64,000 bases of DNA from Flavisolibacter ginsengisoli DSM 18119 (GTDB taxonomy: Bacteria > Bacteroidota > Bacteroidia > Chitinophagales > Chitinophagaceae): positions 62,001 to 126,000 of the forward strand of contig NZ_FQUU01000010.1 in NCBI RefSeq assembly GCF_900129295.1, given 5' to 3'. A program made the position numbers and the translations under genes. Shown one piece after another: positions 8,241 to 16,998 of this stretch. Below the pieces are notes generated by a model. The model did not search any database. It worked only from the letters and a program-made list of their open reading frames with translations, and was not told the origin of the DNA. The number at the start of each line of letters is the position of its first letter. Position 1 is the stretch's first letter.

Positions 8241-8927
8241 ATGCAAGCAATTCCAAATGTTTACGAAGAGGGGAGGGTGCTACTGATCAATAAGCCATTA
8301 CGGTGGACCTCCTTTGATGCAGTGCGAAAGGTGCGCAACCTGACCAGGACAAAAAAAGTGGGTCATGCAGGCACACTGGATCCCCTGGCTACAGGATTGT
8401 TGATTATCTGCACGGGAAAGTTTACCAAGAAGATCAATGAGTACATGGCACAGGAAAAGGAATATACCGGTACCATTACACTGGGCGCCACTACGCCCAC
8501 TTACGACCTGGAAAGTGAACCCCAGGACTTCAAACCAATTGATTCAATTACCCCTGAACAGATCAATGCTGCCACAGCGGCTTTTACAGGCCTGATCCAA
8601 CAGGTGCCACCCATTCACTCCGCCATTAAGAAAGAAGGGAAAAGAGTGTATGAACTGGCTAGGCAGGGAGTGGATGTAAAACTGGAAGCCCGGCCTGTAA
8701 CTATTTCGGTTTTTGAGATCACGGCCATAGAAATGCCGGTTGTGCATTTCAGGGTGGTCTGTTCTACTGGTACCTATATCAGGAGCCTGGCCAATGATTT
8801 TGGAGCAAGCCTGGATTGTGGGGGTTATTTGAGCAGCTTATGCAGGACAAGAATTGGTGCCTTTTCATTAAGTGAGGCACTGTCCATGGAAGCATTTGAA
8901 AAACAGCTAAGGGATCAGAAGGGATAA
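8241..8927 (+). CDS. truB: tRNA pseudouridine(55) synthase TruB
   Basis: A 228-residue enzyme that isomerises uridine-55 in the T-loop of tRNAs. The family motif GHAGTLDPLATG, with the catalytic Asp, is at about residues 40-51; RVYELARQG and the RSLANDFG region (GTYIRSL) are also present. I start at the ATG at 8241 because the in-frame TTG at 8232 falls inside a promoter -7 box. The length is normal for the shorter TruB form without an extended C-terminal PUA domain. The 3' end overlaps the convergent TamL gene by 13 bp. Confidence 0.95.
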   Translation: MQAIPNVYEEGRVLLINKPLRWTSFDAVRKVRNLTRTKKVGHAGTLDPLATGLLIICTGKFTKKINEYMAQEKEYTGTITLGATTPTYDLESEPQDFKPIDSITPEQINAATAAFTGLIQQVPPIHSAIKKEGKRVYELARQGVDVKLEARPVTISVFEITAIEMPVVHFRVVCSTGTYIRSLANDFGASLDCGGYLSSLCRTRIGAFSLSEALSMEAFEKQLRDQKG

Positions 8928-11275
8928 TCAATTCCCAACTGGAACTGCCCGTTCAACAATTGCCAGTTATAGAACCATTTGTTTTGTTCAGCAGGATTGC
9001 TGGCATCAGGTGTTGGGTTCTTTACTTTATATGCATATTCAAAGCGCAGCTTCAGGAAGCCAAAATCTACCCGTAAACCGGTTCCCGCGCCAATGGCAAT
9101 ATCTTTCCAGAGTTTATTCAACCTGAATTCTCCATCGGGAAAATCAGGATTCTTTCTCAGGAACCATACGTTTCCTATATCAGTGAAAAACGCGCCATTC
9201 AAAATAACACCGCTGATATTGGCGAGGTAGAACCTGTATTCTGCATTGGCCTCCAATCGCATATCTCCAAAGCGGTCAGGATTGTTGAAACGGGTAAAAG
9301 ACTTTATAGAGGATCCGGGTCCTAATCTTCTAACGCCCCATGCCCTCATACTGTTGGGACCACCCACAAAGTATTGCCTGAAAAAGGGCAGGAAGAGGTT
9401 TAAAGAGTCTAAAGATGATGTAGGTATTCCATAGCCCAATCCACCAAATATGCGCCAGGCAAAAGCTGACCTGCGAATACGATGCGTTTGCCTGAATTCT
9501 GCATCCAGCTTGACAAACCGGTATAGGTTTGTATCCAGGAATTTGGATGGTATGAGGCTGGCTGCAAATCCTGATATTTCTCCACCTACTGTCAGCAGGT
9601 TGGTGACATTCTTACTGCCACCCGCCCGGTTATAGTTGGCAATTGTGGAAAGCACCAGGCCTTTATTGAAAATATAACGGTAAGATTTATTAGAATCTAT
9701 TAACTGCAGCAAACCTGCCTGCCTGTTAAGAAAGTAATATTCAATATTGGGGAAGCGAATGCCTAACAATTTATTGCCCCATGTTTTTTCATAGCCCCAT
9801 GAGGTATTGACAGATTGTACTGTATAATACTTATACCTGTCAGTATAGGAAAGATTAACACCCAGGATAGTTCTTACATTTTCATTGCTTCCTTTGAAAA
9901 GGGGAAGTTCATGAGGTACTTTACGTGGGAATTGGATCGTATTGCTTAAGGAATATTGCTGCGTTTGTATGGTAGTTTGATTGGTAGCCGATTTACCATT
10001 CAGCTCGATGCCATAACGCAAATTGGTAACCGCCAGGTTGGCTGCCCGGGCAAAGTTCCTGTTTTGAAGGCCAAAGTTTATACCCAATCCCAACAAATTG
10101 CCCGGTTCCGGGAAGGTGGTCAGGTTGCGGCTTCCTTCAAGGTTAGCACTGAACTGGTATTTGCGGGAAGGTGTAAGCTTGATATCAAAGTCCACTGTAT
10201 CCTGTCCAATACGAGGGTAAGGCGTAATGGTGACTAACCTCCACGCTGTGAGGGCATTAAATTTATTTTGTGTTTTAAGGTAATTGCTTTGTTTATATAA
10301 ATCTCCCTGGTGCAGGTAGATATAGTCTACAAGCTTGCGGTTCTTGAATAGGGCCGGATAGGAAATGAACTGGTATTTGCCAATATTTTCAATGGTAGGA
10401 TAGTAAAGCGCCGTATCCGCACTAAGATCAGGGAATACCCTCACTTTGCCTATAAAATACCGGATAAACCGCGCAGAATCGGGACTGGTGCGTAAGCGAA
10501 ATTCAACATCTGCCGTAGGGTTCAACCGCCGCTGCCTCAGTTTCTCTAGTTGCTGCGCTTGTTCTATTGGATCAAGGGTAGGACGTAATAGGGCAAGTCC
10601 TACTGTATCCCATAGTACGAGCATTTCATCACTTGTATAACGGAGAAATCCATTGTCCCTGTAGATATCTGAAAGGCGGTTGATCTCCTGCGATAGCACG
10701 GGCGTAGAAAAAGGATCGCCTTTTTTTATGAACGTTTGCCCCATAGACTCATTAGTGAGTTTTTGCAGGGTATCCCTGGCAGGGCTATGGATAATACTTT
10801 GGTCTGAAGTATCGATCAATAAGTTATATGATATGGAATCGAGCTTGAATAGTTTTGCAGAAACAACATTGAAGTTGATGGTAGTGCGGTATTGGTTGCC
10901 AATGGTATCTATCTCAGTGCTATAATTAATAGAATCCCGGTAATAACCCAAGGAAGTCAAAAAGCCTTTCATGAAAACAATGGACTTTACGGCATTGCTG
11001 CTATCATAGACCGGTGGCGATTTCAAAACCTGGGCTACCAGGAACTTTTTTACCCAGCGAACACGCATACTGTCGTGTAATTGCTGGTCAAGACCTTCAG
11101 TCAACACTTTTTTTTCGGTGGTGCTAAAGTTATCTTGCAGGTTAATATTGGTCTTGTACACAAAAGGAGTATTTACAGGATAATCCTTAATGGTGCACGA
11201 AAAGAAAAAAACAGATAATGCGGCTGCCAGGAAAAGGTAATATCGTATGTAAGGTTTTGCCGCGGAAACAAACAT
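8915..11275 (-). CDS. TamL-like BamA/TamA family outer membrane lipoprotein
   Basis: A 786-residue protein. The N-terminal signal ends in a lipobox-like FFFSC with the candidate lipidated Cys at residue 27, so it is probably a lipoprotein. A POTRA-containing region (about 35-400) precedes a C-terminal beta-barrel of the surface-antigen/Omp85 type, which ends in an aromatic residue (DYPF) as outer membrane proteins do. Lipidated TamA homologues (TamL) are typical of Bacteroidota and work with TamB in outer membrane or envelope biogenesis. No tamB gene is in the window. The gene converges on truB and is divergent from the RNA methyltransferase gene (17 bp between starts). Confidence 0.88.
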   Translation of the reverse strand: MFVSAAKPYIRYYLFLAAALSVFFFSCTIKDYPVNTPFVYKTNINLQDNFSTTEKKVLTEGLDQQLHDSMRVRWVKKFLVAQVLKSPPVYDSSNAVKSIVFMKGFLTSLGYYRDSINYSTEIDTIGNQYRTTINFNVVSAKLFKLDSISYNLLIDTSDQSIIHSPARDTLQKLTNESMGQTFIKKGDPFSTPVLSQEINRLSDIYRDNGFLRYTSDEMLVLWDTVGLALLRPTLDPIEQAQQLEKLRQRRLNPTADVEFRLRTSPDSARFIRYFIGKVRVFPDLSADTALYYPTIENIGKYQFISYPALFKNRKLVDYIYLHQGDLYKQSNYLKTQNKFNALTAWRLVTITPYPRIGQDTVDFDIKLTPSRKYQFSANLEGSRNLTTFPEPGNLLGLGINFGLQNRNFARAANLAVTNLRYGIELNGKSATNQTTIQTQQYSLSNTIQFPRKVPHELPLFKGSNENVRTILGVNLSYTDRYKYYTVQSVNTSWGYEKTWGNKLLGIRFPNIEYYFLNRQAGLLQLIDSNKSYRYIFNKGLVLSTIANYNRAGGSKNVTNLLTVGGEISGFAASLIPSKFLDTNLYRFVKLDAEFRQTHRIRRSAFAWRIFGGLGYGIPTSSLDSLNLFLPFFRQYFVGGPNSMRAWGVRRLGPGSSIKSFTRFNNPDRFGDMRLEANAEYRFYLANISGVILNGAFFTDIGNVWFLRKNPDFPDGEFRLNKLWKDIAIGAGTGLRVDFGFLKLRFEYAYKVKNPTPDASNPAEQNKWFYNWQLLNGQFQLGIDYPF

Positions 11276-11292
11276 AAAGTAAAGCCAGTCTA

Positions 11293-12027
11293 ATGCTTAG
11301 TAAAAAAGAAATCAAAGATATTCAAAGTTTGGGCCTAAAAAAACACAGGGAAGAAACCGGCCTGTTTATAGCAGAAGGACCAAAAGTGGTGAATGAACTG
11401 GCCCAGGCACTTCCAGGTGAACTGCAAATGATCTATGGTTTGAAAGACTGGATCGAAGAAGCAGGTCATTTATTCGATAAGCACAAGCTCACGGAGATCT
11501 CGGAATCTGAATTGGAAAGAATGTCGCACCTGCAAACTGCACACCGGGTATTGGCCGTATTCAGACAGCTGCCAGCTAAAGAACCATTGGCAAAAGGTTT
11601 TACACTGTACCTGGACACCATACAGGATCCGGGCAATTTTGGAACTATCATCAGGATAGCAGATTGGTTTGGTATCAGCGATGTAGTATGCAGTACTGGT
11701 TGTGCAGATCTTTATAATCCAAAAGTGGTTCAATCTACCATGGCCAGCATTGCCAGGGTGAATGTCTATTATGATGAAGAAGGCCTCTGGCTCACCAGGC
11801 ATAAGGATGTTCCTGTATTTGCTGCCGCACTAGAGGGCAAATCCGTTTATAGTTGCAATAACGTATCCAGGGGCATACTATTGATAGGCAATGAATCAAA
11901 AGGCATCCGCAAGGAATGGTTGTCAATGGCTACAGAAAAGATCACCATACCCAGGATAGGGGAAGCTGAGTCATTGAATGCAGCAGTGGCCACCGGGATC
12001 ATTTTATCGCATATGATGAAGAACTAA
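11293..12027 (+). CDS. SPOUT family (TrmH/SpoU) RNA methyltransferase
   Basis: A 244-residue enzyme expected to methylate a ribose 2'-OH in rRNA or tRNA using SAM. An N-terminal substrate-binding part (about 1-90) precedes the trefoil-knot SPOUT domain. That domain carries the three family motifs: DPGNFGTIIRIADWFG (about 114-129), LIGNESKGI (about 196-204) and IPRIGEAESLNAAVA (about 218-232). The exact target cannot be read from the sequence; RlmB or TsnR-like enzymes are closest in layout. The start is 17 bp from the divergent TamL start, so their promoters must overlap. Confidence 0.9.
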   Translation: MLSKKEIKDIQSLGLKKHREETGLFIAEGPKVVNELAQALPGELQMIYGLKDWIEEAGHLFDKHKLTEISESELERMSHLQTAHRVLAVFRQLPAKEPLAKGFTLYLDTIQDPGNFGTIIRIADWFGISDVVCSTGCADLYNPKVVQSTMASIARVNVYYDEEGLWLTRHKDVPVFAAALEGKSVYSCNNVSRGILLIGNESKGIRKEWLSMATEKITIPRIGEAESLNAAVATGIILSHMMKN

Positions 12028-12390
12028 GATTAGAGAACTAAGATTATTAAGATTAATGAGGATTATTGAGGAGAATATCGAACAGATGAACAAAGAATAT
12101 CGAATGATGAAGGTTTTCGCCGGATAGGGTTTTATTTGATTCAGTCTTTTCTTAGGATGTAGGATGAATAATAATCAATAAGCAATGCTCAATTTTCAAT
12201 GTTCAAGTAACAGAAAGAACTAGGATTTTATTGGAGTAAAAGGATTTTTGAGGTAGATGGAAGTCTTGGTTATTACACCTATTTCTATTCGATTTTAGGG
12301 ATCGCAATAATTATTTGGTGTATGTCCTTATTTTTTACTTATATCTCTCCTTATCAACTTTTCAACCTGTTAACTTGTTAACCAGCGTAC
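12028..12390. repeat. Low-complexity intergenic region with repeats
   Basis: No gene is visible. The first 50 bp consist of imperfect AAGATTA/GAGGATTATTGAG repeats. GAATATCGAA then occurs twice, 22 bp apart (12073-12082 and 12095-12104). The right end holds copy 2 of the TCAAC/TTAAC repeat (12347-12382). Such patchwork spacer DNA is typical of dispersed intergenic elements in Bacteroidota; no terminal inverted repeats or transposase are present. Confidence 0.6.
12347..12382. repeat. Dispersed intergenic repeat, copy 2
   Basis: This 36-bp segment matches 8136-8171 with three mismatches, all pyrimidine-pyrimidine changes. It lies 9 bp downstream of the permease gene stop (minus strand ends at 12391). 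Confidence 0.6.
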
Positions 12391-13626
12391 TCAATTAAAC
12401 CTTATCGCCTTGATCGGTTGCACGCTTCTTACAATGAAGGAAGGAATGAACAGTACCATCAGTGAAACAAAAAGAGTTCCTGCGCCTACAGCAACCACCT
12501 GCCACCAAATGATCTTTACCGAGGCACGGTCCATATAGTAAGCGTCTTCAGGAAGGCGGACAAAGCCTGTAGATTGTTGTAGCCATAGCAGTGTTAATGC
12601 CAATATGGTCCCTCCAATGATGCCCATAAGGGTAATGATGACAGAATGATGGAGGAATATTTTTTGAACCGTCCAGTTGGTAGCTCCCAGGGATTTTAAT
12701 ATACCAATCATGCGCAGCCGCTCCAGCACCAATATGATCAGGCAGGTAATAAGATTGATCACAGCAATCACGATCATGATGGAAATAAGCACCGTACTAT
12801 TAGTATTGATAACCTGAAGCCAGTCGAAGATATTAGGATAGATCTCTTTCACTGTTTTGGTTTCCCAGGTCTGGGGTATCTCATCGTTGTTATATATGGC
12901 ATTACTTACCTGGTCCATCTGCTTATAGTCCTTCAAAAAGATCTCGTACCCACCAATTTGATCATCCGACCATCCATTCAACCTCCGAATGAGCTTTATA
13001 TCTCCAATGGCAAATGTTTTATCATATTCTTCAATACTGGTTTTATAGATACCAACAATTGTTAGTTTGTCAGGCCGTAAACTTCCATCAGGACGAACAA
13101 AATAGATCAGGATACGGTCATTTAATTTCAAATGCAATTGGTTGGCCGTATAGGTTGAAACTACGATCTCCCTTGAGTAAGTACTATCATTAAACTGTAT
13201 CCATCGACCCTGTTTTAAAAAGGATGCCAGGTGCTGAAAATTATAAGTTGAATCCAGGCCTTTCAGCAGGACACCTTCCATTTCTGCATTCGTTTTCAAA
13301 ATAGCATACTTTGTCGCAAAGGGATGCACTGTTGCCACCTGGGGCATATTCTTTACAATGCGCAACAGGCTGTCATTGGATTCAATAGGTTCTTCTTCTG
13401 CTATGCTTGCCTTCATAGGCTGCCGGTAACCAATGCGCACATGACCCCAAAAGCTGAAGACCTTTTGACTGACCGTATCCTGGAAACCATTGACAAAAGA
13501 CAAGGTAACGATCATGACCGCCACACTTATAATGGTTGCAGCCACAGAAAGCCTTATAATGAACCGGGAAAATGATTTTTGTTGGTTAAAGGCGATGCGC
13601 TGGGCTATAAATGAGGCTACATTCAC
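12391..13626 (-). CDS. LolC/LolE-like ABC transporter permease (FtsX/MacB fold)
   Basis: A 411-residue inner-membrane permease. An N-terminal helix (about residues 22-48) is followed by a large periplasmic domain (50-270, MacB-PCD type) and three C-terminal helices (about 280-305, 330-355, 375-400), with the conserved ILKSLGAT coupling segment after the second helix. This is the architecture of lipoprotein-releasing LolC/E permeases, which hand outer-membrane lipoproteins to a carrier. The cognate ATPase (LolD-like) is not adjacent, so the substrate is inferred from fold alone. The gene is divergent from the T9SS plug gene (174 bp apart). Confidence 0.88.
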   Translation of the reverse strand: MNVASFIAQRIAFNQQKSFSRFIIRLSVAATIISVAVMIVTLSFVNGFQDTVSQKVFSFWGHVRIGYRQPMKASIAEEEPIESNDSLLRIVKNMPQVATVHPFATKYAILKTNAEMEGVLLKGLDSTYNFQHLASFLKQGRWIQFNDSTYSREIVVSTYTANQLHLKLNDRILIYFVRPDGSLRPDKLTIVGIYKTSIEEYDKTFAIGDIKLIRRLNGWSDDQIGGYEIFLKDYKQMDQVSNAIYNNDEIPQTWETKTVKEIYPNIFDWLQVINTNSTVLISIMIVIAVINLITCLIILVLERLRMIGILKSLGATNWTVQKIFLHHSVIITLMGIIGGTILALTLLWLQQSTGFVRLPEDAYYMDRASVKIIWWQVVAVGAGTLFVSLMVLFIPSFIVRSVQPIKAIRFN

Positions 13627-13800
13627 AATGAAAAGTTATTAAAGAAAAGAGTTTCAGGCACCTGTAAACATAAAGCATCCTTTCGGTCAGCGTTTTCGTC
13701 TTTAGCTGCGTGTAGTTCCTACTGGAATAAATAGTCACTACGGCTTTTTTCCGGGCCAAAAATAGAGCCTCGTTTTTTAAAAAGCTTATTTTTAAAATTA

Positions 13801-15084
13801 ATGAAAAGAAGATCACTGTTGCTATGGCTCATATTTATCGTTGCAGCCGAGTGCGCCACGGCACAAACAGCTAATGAAATTTATGGATCTACTATAAGAT
13901 CTGCCAAATTATACCGCTTGGGCGACCAGACATCCTTCCCTGTGATCGATATCAATGGCAATGATGCCCTGCAAATGGAGTTTGATGACCTGGATAACAG
14001 GGTTAAAAACTATTATTACACCTTTCAGTTGTGCAATGCAGACTGGACCCCTAGCATCCTGCATCCGTTTGAATACATCAAGGGATTTCAGAATGTGCGC
14101 ATAACTACCTACCGGAATTCTTCTATAGCCATGACAAGGTATGTAAACTACCAGGCACAGGTTCCTGACAGGAATTGTTATCCTTCAAAATCAGGGAACT
14201 ATTTATTAAAAGTGTTCCTTGATAGTGACACTTCAAAGCTTGCTTTTACTAAAAGATTTGTTGTAGTGAATAACCAGGCTACTGTTGGCGCACAGGTGCA
14301 GCAGCCCTATAATGCCCAATATTTTAAGAGCTTCCAGAAGCTTTCCATTGCAGTAAAAACAGATCCCCGCATTCAATTATTTAGTCCATCCGATCTGAAA
14401 GTAGTGGTATTGCAAAATAATAACTGGCAGACTTCACTTTACATCGATCGTCCTACTATAACCAGGGGTAATTATTATGAGTATAGTGATGAGAGCATTA
14501 CAGCTATGCCTTCCGCCCGGGAGTTTCGTTGGCTGGATCTGCGTAGCCTCAGGTTGTTAAGCGACAGGGTGCAGCGTATGGACGTTATAAATGATTCTAC
14601 ACATATTTATGTAAAACCAGATCCCTCGCGTACAGGAATGCCTTACATATATTATAGGGATCTGAATGGGAGCTATACGATCGAGACTATGGAAAGCATC
14701 AACCCGTTCTGGCAGGGTGATTATGCCTTTGTGCATTTTAGTTATTTTCCACCGGACAACCGGCCTTATGAAGGAAGGGATGTGTACCTGTTTGGTGAGT
14801 TGACCAACTATGGAACTGACGCTACAGCAAAAATGGAGTTTAATAAAGAAAAGGGCGCTTATGAAAGAATATTATTTCTAAAACAAGGATATTATAACTA
14901 TGCGTACATGACGAAACCCTTTAAAGGTCAGGGATATCCCGATTTTAGCCAGACAGAAGGTGATTACTGGGGTACTGAAAATGCCTATACAGTATTAGTG
15001 TATTACAGGCCATTTGGCGCGAGAGCTGATGAATTGATAGGATATACAACGCTTAATTCAACATTCCAGAGACAAGGGTTTTAG
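13801..15084 (+). CDS. Type IX secretion system plug protein (DUF5103)
   Basis: A 427-residue secreted protein with a signal peptide (about residues 1-21, cleavage after CATA). The body matches the DUF5103 / T9SS plug family: an N-terminal beta-rich domain with FDDLDNRVKNYYYTFQLCNADW and a C-terminal domain with VYLFGELTNYG. In the Flavobacterium SprA translocon structure a protein of this family closes the periplasmic side of the pore when PorV is absent. Other T9SS elements (PorP/SprF protein, type B cargo) occur at 57.5-62.8 kb. No other secretion genes are adjacent here. Confidence 0.85.
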   Translation: MKRRSLLLWLIFIVAAECATAQTANEIYGSTIRSAKLYRLGDQTSFPVIDINGNDALQMEFDDLDNRVKNYYYTFQLCNADWTPSILHPFEYIKGFQNVRITTYRNSSIAMTRYVNYQAQVPDRNCYPSKSGNYLLKVFLDSDTSKLAFTKRFVVVNNQATVGAQVQQPYNAQYFKSFQKLSIAVKTDPRIQLFSPSDLKVVVLQNNNWQTSLYIDRPTITRGNYYEYSDESITAMPSAREFRWLDLRSLRLLSDRVQRMDVINDSTHIYVKPDPSRTGMPYIYYRDLNGSYTIETMESINPFWQGDYAFVHFSYFPPDNRPYEGRDVYLFGELTNYGTDATAKMEFNKEKGAYERILFLKQGYYNYAYMTKPFKGQGYPDFSQTEGDYWGTENAYTVLVYYRPFGARADELIGYTTLNSTFQRQGF

Positions 15085-15193
15085 GGAAGTAATATTTAAG
15101 ATTTAATATTTAATATTTCAGTTGCTCATGCAAATGAATTCCGCTACCGCTTAAAAAAATTATTAAATATTAATGCTGGCATCTTAAATCATT

Positions 15194-15201
15194 TATATTT
15201 G
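15194..15201 (+). promoter_or_regulatory. -7 promoter box of the SRP RNA gene
   Basis: TATATTTG matches TAnnTTTG perfectly and ends 4 nt before the predicted 5' end of the SRP RNA (15206), which is fixed by its terminal stem. This provides an internal calibration: the transcript starts about 5 nt after the box. Confidence 0.6.
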
Positions 15202-15205
15202 CAGC

Positions 15206-15300
15206 GGCAGGTCTTATACGGCCAGCTCCTGCTGAACTCCCCCAGGACCGGAAGGTAGCAAGGGTAGGCGGTTGTAGCGGTGCGATGTAAGTAGCCTGCC
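15206..15300 (+). ncRNA. ffs: Small bacterial SRP RNA (4.5S-type)
   Basis: About 95 nt. The terminal stem pairs GGCAGG (15206-15211) with CCTGCC (15295-15300). The conserved apical helix 8 is recognisable from CCAGGACCGGAAGGTAGCA (15242-15260), with its GGAA tetraloop and the asymmetric internal loop bound by Ffh. A T-run (15302-15307) directly follows and acts as terminator. The RNA scaffolds the signal recognition particle that targets membrane and secreted proteins co-translationally. It lies between the T9SS plug gene and a four-helix-bundle gene. Confidence 0.93.
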
Positions 15301-15310
15301 ATTTTTTATT

Positions 15311-15334
15311 GACAATTGTTTATTTTCAATTGTC
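15311..15334. repeat. Inverted repeat flanking the four-helix-bundle gene
   Basis: GACAATTG (15311-15318) and CAATTGTC (15327-15334) are perfect inverted copies 8 nt apart. Similar AATTG...CAATT sequence recurs at 15685-15702, at the 3' end of the gene, so the gene is bracketed by related short inverted repeats. Confidence 0.55.
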
Positions 15335-15338
15335 AATT

Positions 15339-15704
15339 ATGAATAGCATAGAACTTCAAAACCGCCTTAAAACATTTGCTTTGCGCCTAATACCTCTCTG
15401 CGAAGCACTTCCTAAAAAGAAAATTTCAGCAATTATAGAAAGTCAGATTTTACGATCTGGTTTTTCTGCAGCAGCCAATTACAGATCAGCCTGTAATGCC
15501 CAATCAAAAAAGTCATTTATTGCCAAACTAAGTATTGCATTGGAAGAAATAGATGAATCAGTTTTTTGGTTGGAAATAATAAGAGATGTTAACTTGCTGC
15601 CGCAATCAAAACTTGACCTGATTATTGTGGAAGGAGTTGAACTAACAAAAATATTAGGAGCCTCACGAAGATCAGCGAGACAAAAATTGACAACTAACAA
15701 TTAA
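15339..15704 (+). CDS. Four-helix-bundle protein (23S rRNA IVP family)
   Basis: A 121-residue, all-helical, highly charged protein. The pattern [34 protein letters not shown] and [22 protein letters not shown] is the signature of the IVP-like four-helix-bundle family. Members were first found inside 23S rRNA intervening sequences and in diversity-generating elements (Avd). I use the ATG at 15339; the longer frame from 15309 would start inside the flanking repeat. In Bacteroidota these genes occur as scattered single cassettes. It sits between ffs and transaldolase and is bracketed by short inverted repeats. Its function is unknown. Confidence 0.85.
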   Translation: MNSIELQNRLKTFALRLIPLCEALPKKKISAIIESQILRSGFSAAANYRSACNAQSKKSFIAKLSIALEEIDESVFWLEIIRDVNLLPQSKLDLIIVEGVELTKILGASRRSARQKLTTNN

Positions 15705-15717
15705 AAAATTATCAATA

Positions 15718-16368
15718 ATGAAGTTTTTCATTGATACAGCCAACCTCAGCCAGATAAAAGAAGCAAATGAATTAGGCATTTTAGATGGTGTTACTACCAA
15801 CCCTTCATTGATGGCCAAGGAAGGCATAAGAGGCCAGGAAGCTATTAACCAGCACTACAAGACCATTTGCGAAATGGTGGATGGAGATATAAGTGCGGAA
15901 GTGATCGCCACGGATTTTAATGGTATTGTAGAAGAGGGAAAGAAGCTTGCTGCTATTCATCCAAATATAGTGGTGAAGGTGCCGATGATCAAAGATGGCG
16001 TGAAGGCTATTAAATGGTTTTCAGATAATGGCATTCGTACCAATTGTACACTGATCTTTTCAGCCGGACAGGCCATTCTTGCTGCCAAGGCTGGTGCTGC
16101 TTATGTTTCTCCATTTATTGGCCGCATAGATGATACTGGCTGGGATGGTATGATCCTGATTGAACAGATCGCCAATATTTTTGCGATCCAGGGATATAAA
16201 ACTGAAATTTTAGCCGCATCTATTAGAAGCTCTAATCACATTGTAAAAGCTGCAGAGTTAGGTGCAGATGTGATCACCTCACCATTGGAATCAATCCTTG
16301 GTTTATTAAAACATCCATTAACCGATATTGGATTGGCTAAGTTTTTAGAAGATGCGAAGAAAATGTAA
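15718..16368 (+). CDS. Transaldolase / fructose-6-phosphate aldolase family (small form)
   Basis: A 216-residue TIM-barrel enzyme. The family start [18 protein letters not shown] (about 26-33), the Schiff-base Lys in VVKVPM (about 85-90), [10 protein letters not shown] and SPFIGRIDD are all present. Small-form transaldolases transfer dihydroxyacetone units between sugar phosphates in the non-oxidative pentose phosphate pathway; some members are fructose-6-phosphate aldolases, and sequence by eye does not separate them. The gene begins 13 bp after the four-helix-bundle gene. An AATAATGAA context at its start resembles the context at the start of that gene. Confidence 0.92.
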   Translation: MKFFIDTANLSQIKEANELGILDGVTTNPSLMAKEGIRGQEAINQHYKTICEMVDGDISAEVIATDFNGIVEEGKKLAAIHPNIVVKVPMIKDGVKAIKWFSDNGIRTNCTLIFSAGQAILAAKAGAAYVSPFIGRIDDTGWDGMILIEQIANIFAIQGYKTEILAASIRSSNHIVKAAELGADVITSPLESILGLLKHPLTDIGLAKFLEDAKKM

Positions 16369-16380
16369 GTAAAGGGATCT

Positions 16381-16776
16381 TTATCCTTTCTTTTTGTTCT
16401 GCATTTCTTCAAAGATCTCATCTTTTGTTTTCAGGGGCTCAGTGAAGCCCCTTTTTCTGATATAAATTGTGGTTTGCTTACAGACTTTAGGATTACTCCT
16501 TAAAATGGCTTTTATGATGACTGTCTCAGCTTTATAACTACTATCAATAAATAAATCATTTCCTTTAAAAAAACCGGTATTGCTTTCAAGTCTTACCTGT
16601 GTGGAATCCAATGGTATCCAGGTGCCATCAGCTAACTTTCCATCTATATTGATATAATTATAAAAGCCCTTTTTAAGGCTGTCTGTATATAAATTAAAAT
16701 AAATGCTGTCTACTTTTTGGGCATGAGAACTGGCATTCATTGATAAGGAAAAAAGGACCAGGAATGTGTTTCTCAT
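16381..16776 (-). CDS. Hypothetical secreted protein
   Basis: A 131-residue protein with an N-terminal signal peptide (about 1-19, ending SSHAQ). It is followed by a beta-rich region including YNYINIDGKLADGTWIPLDSTQV and a lysine-rich tail. No catalytic motif or known family is recognised. It converges on the transaldolase gene (12 bp apart) and reads away from the his leader. Probably a periplasmic or surface protein restricted to this lineage. Confidence 0.7.
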   Translation of the reverse strand: MRNTFLVLFSLSMNASSHAQKVDSIYFNLYTDSLKKGFYNYINIDGKLADGTWIPLDSTQVRLESNTGFFKGNDLFIDSSYKAETVIIKAILRSNPKVCKQTTIYIRKRGFTEPLKTKDEIFEEMQNKKKG

Positions 16777-16960
16777 GCTTAAAGGTTAATATACAAAGTT
16801 CCATCAATAGACGAAAAGATCATATAAAGGGTTGTTGTCTTAACAGAAAATATGGTCAAAGAGGTCTTAATACTTCGTTAAGGGTAATATTACGGCTTAC
16901 CATTATTCAAGGAAGTTTGTTTGACTCGCGTATTGAAACCTGGAATTTTATGAATCTTTT

Positions 16961-16991
16961 TTTGCCCAATAACAATTGAGACTTATTTTTG
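16961..16991 (+). promoter_or_regulatory. Promoter of the his leader and hisGDCB
   Basis: A -33 box TTTG (16961-16964) and a -7 box TATTTTTG (16984-16991, perfect TAnnTTTG) are separated by 19 bp, the classic Bacteroidota sigma-ABfr layout. The start codon of the leader peptide (16999) is only 7 nt past the box. Using the SRP RNA gene as calibration, the mRNA would begin about 3 nt before the start codon. Confidence 0.7.
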
Positions 16992-16998
16992 CGCCTCA

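Noticed and set aside
8033-8293. Plus-strand open frame of 86 codons before truB
   Set aside because: It runs through a dispersed repeat and the truB promoter, overlaps truB in another frame and has no domain or signal features.
13586-13816. Minus-strand open frame between the permease and plug genes
   Set aside because: It overlaps the permease start and the plug start, and the composition looks like non-coding spacer DNA; no family is recognised.
16740-16979. Plus-strand open frame upstream of the his leader
   Set aside because: It overlaps the 5' part of the minus-strand secreted-protein gene and the his promoter region, and the product has no coherent features.
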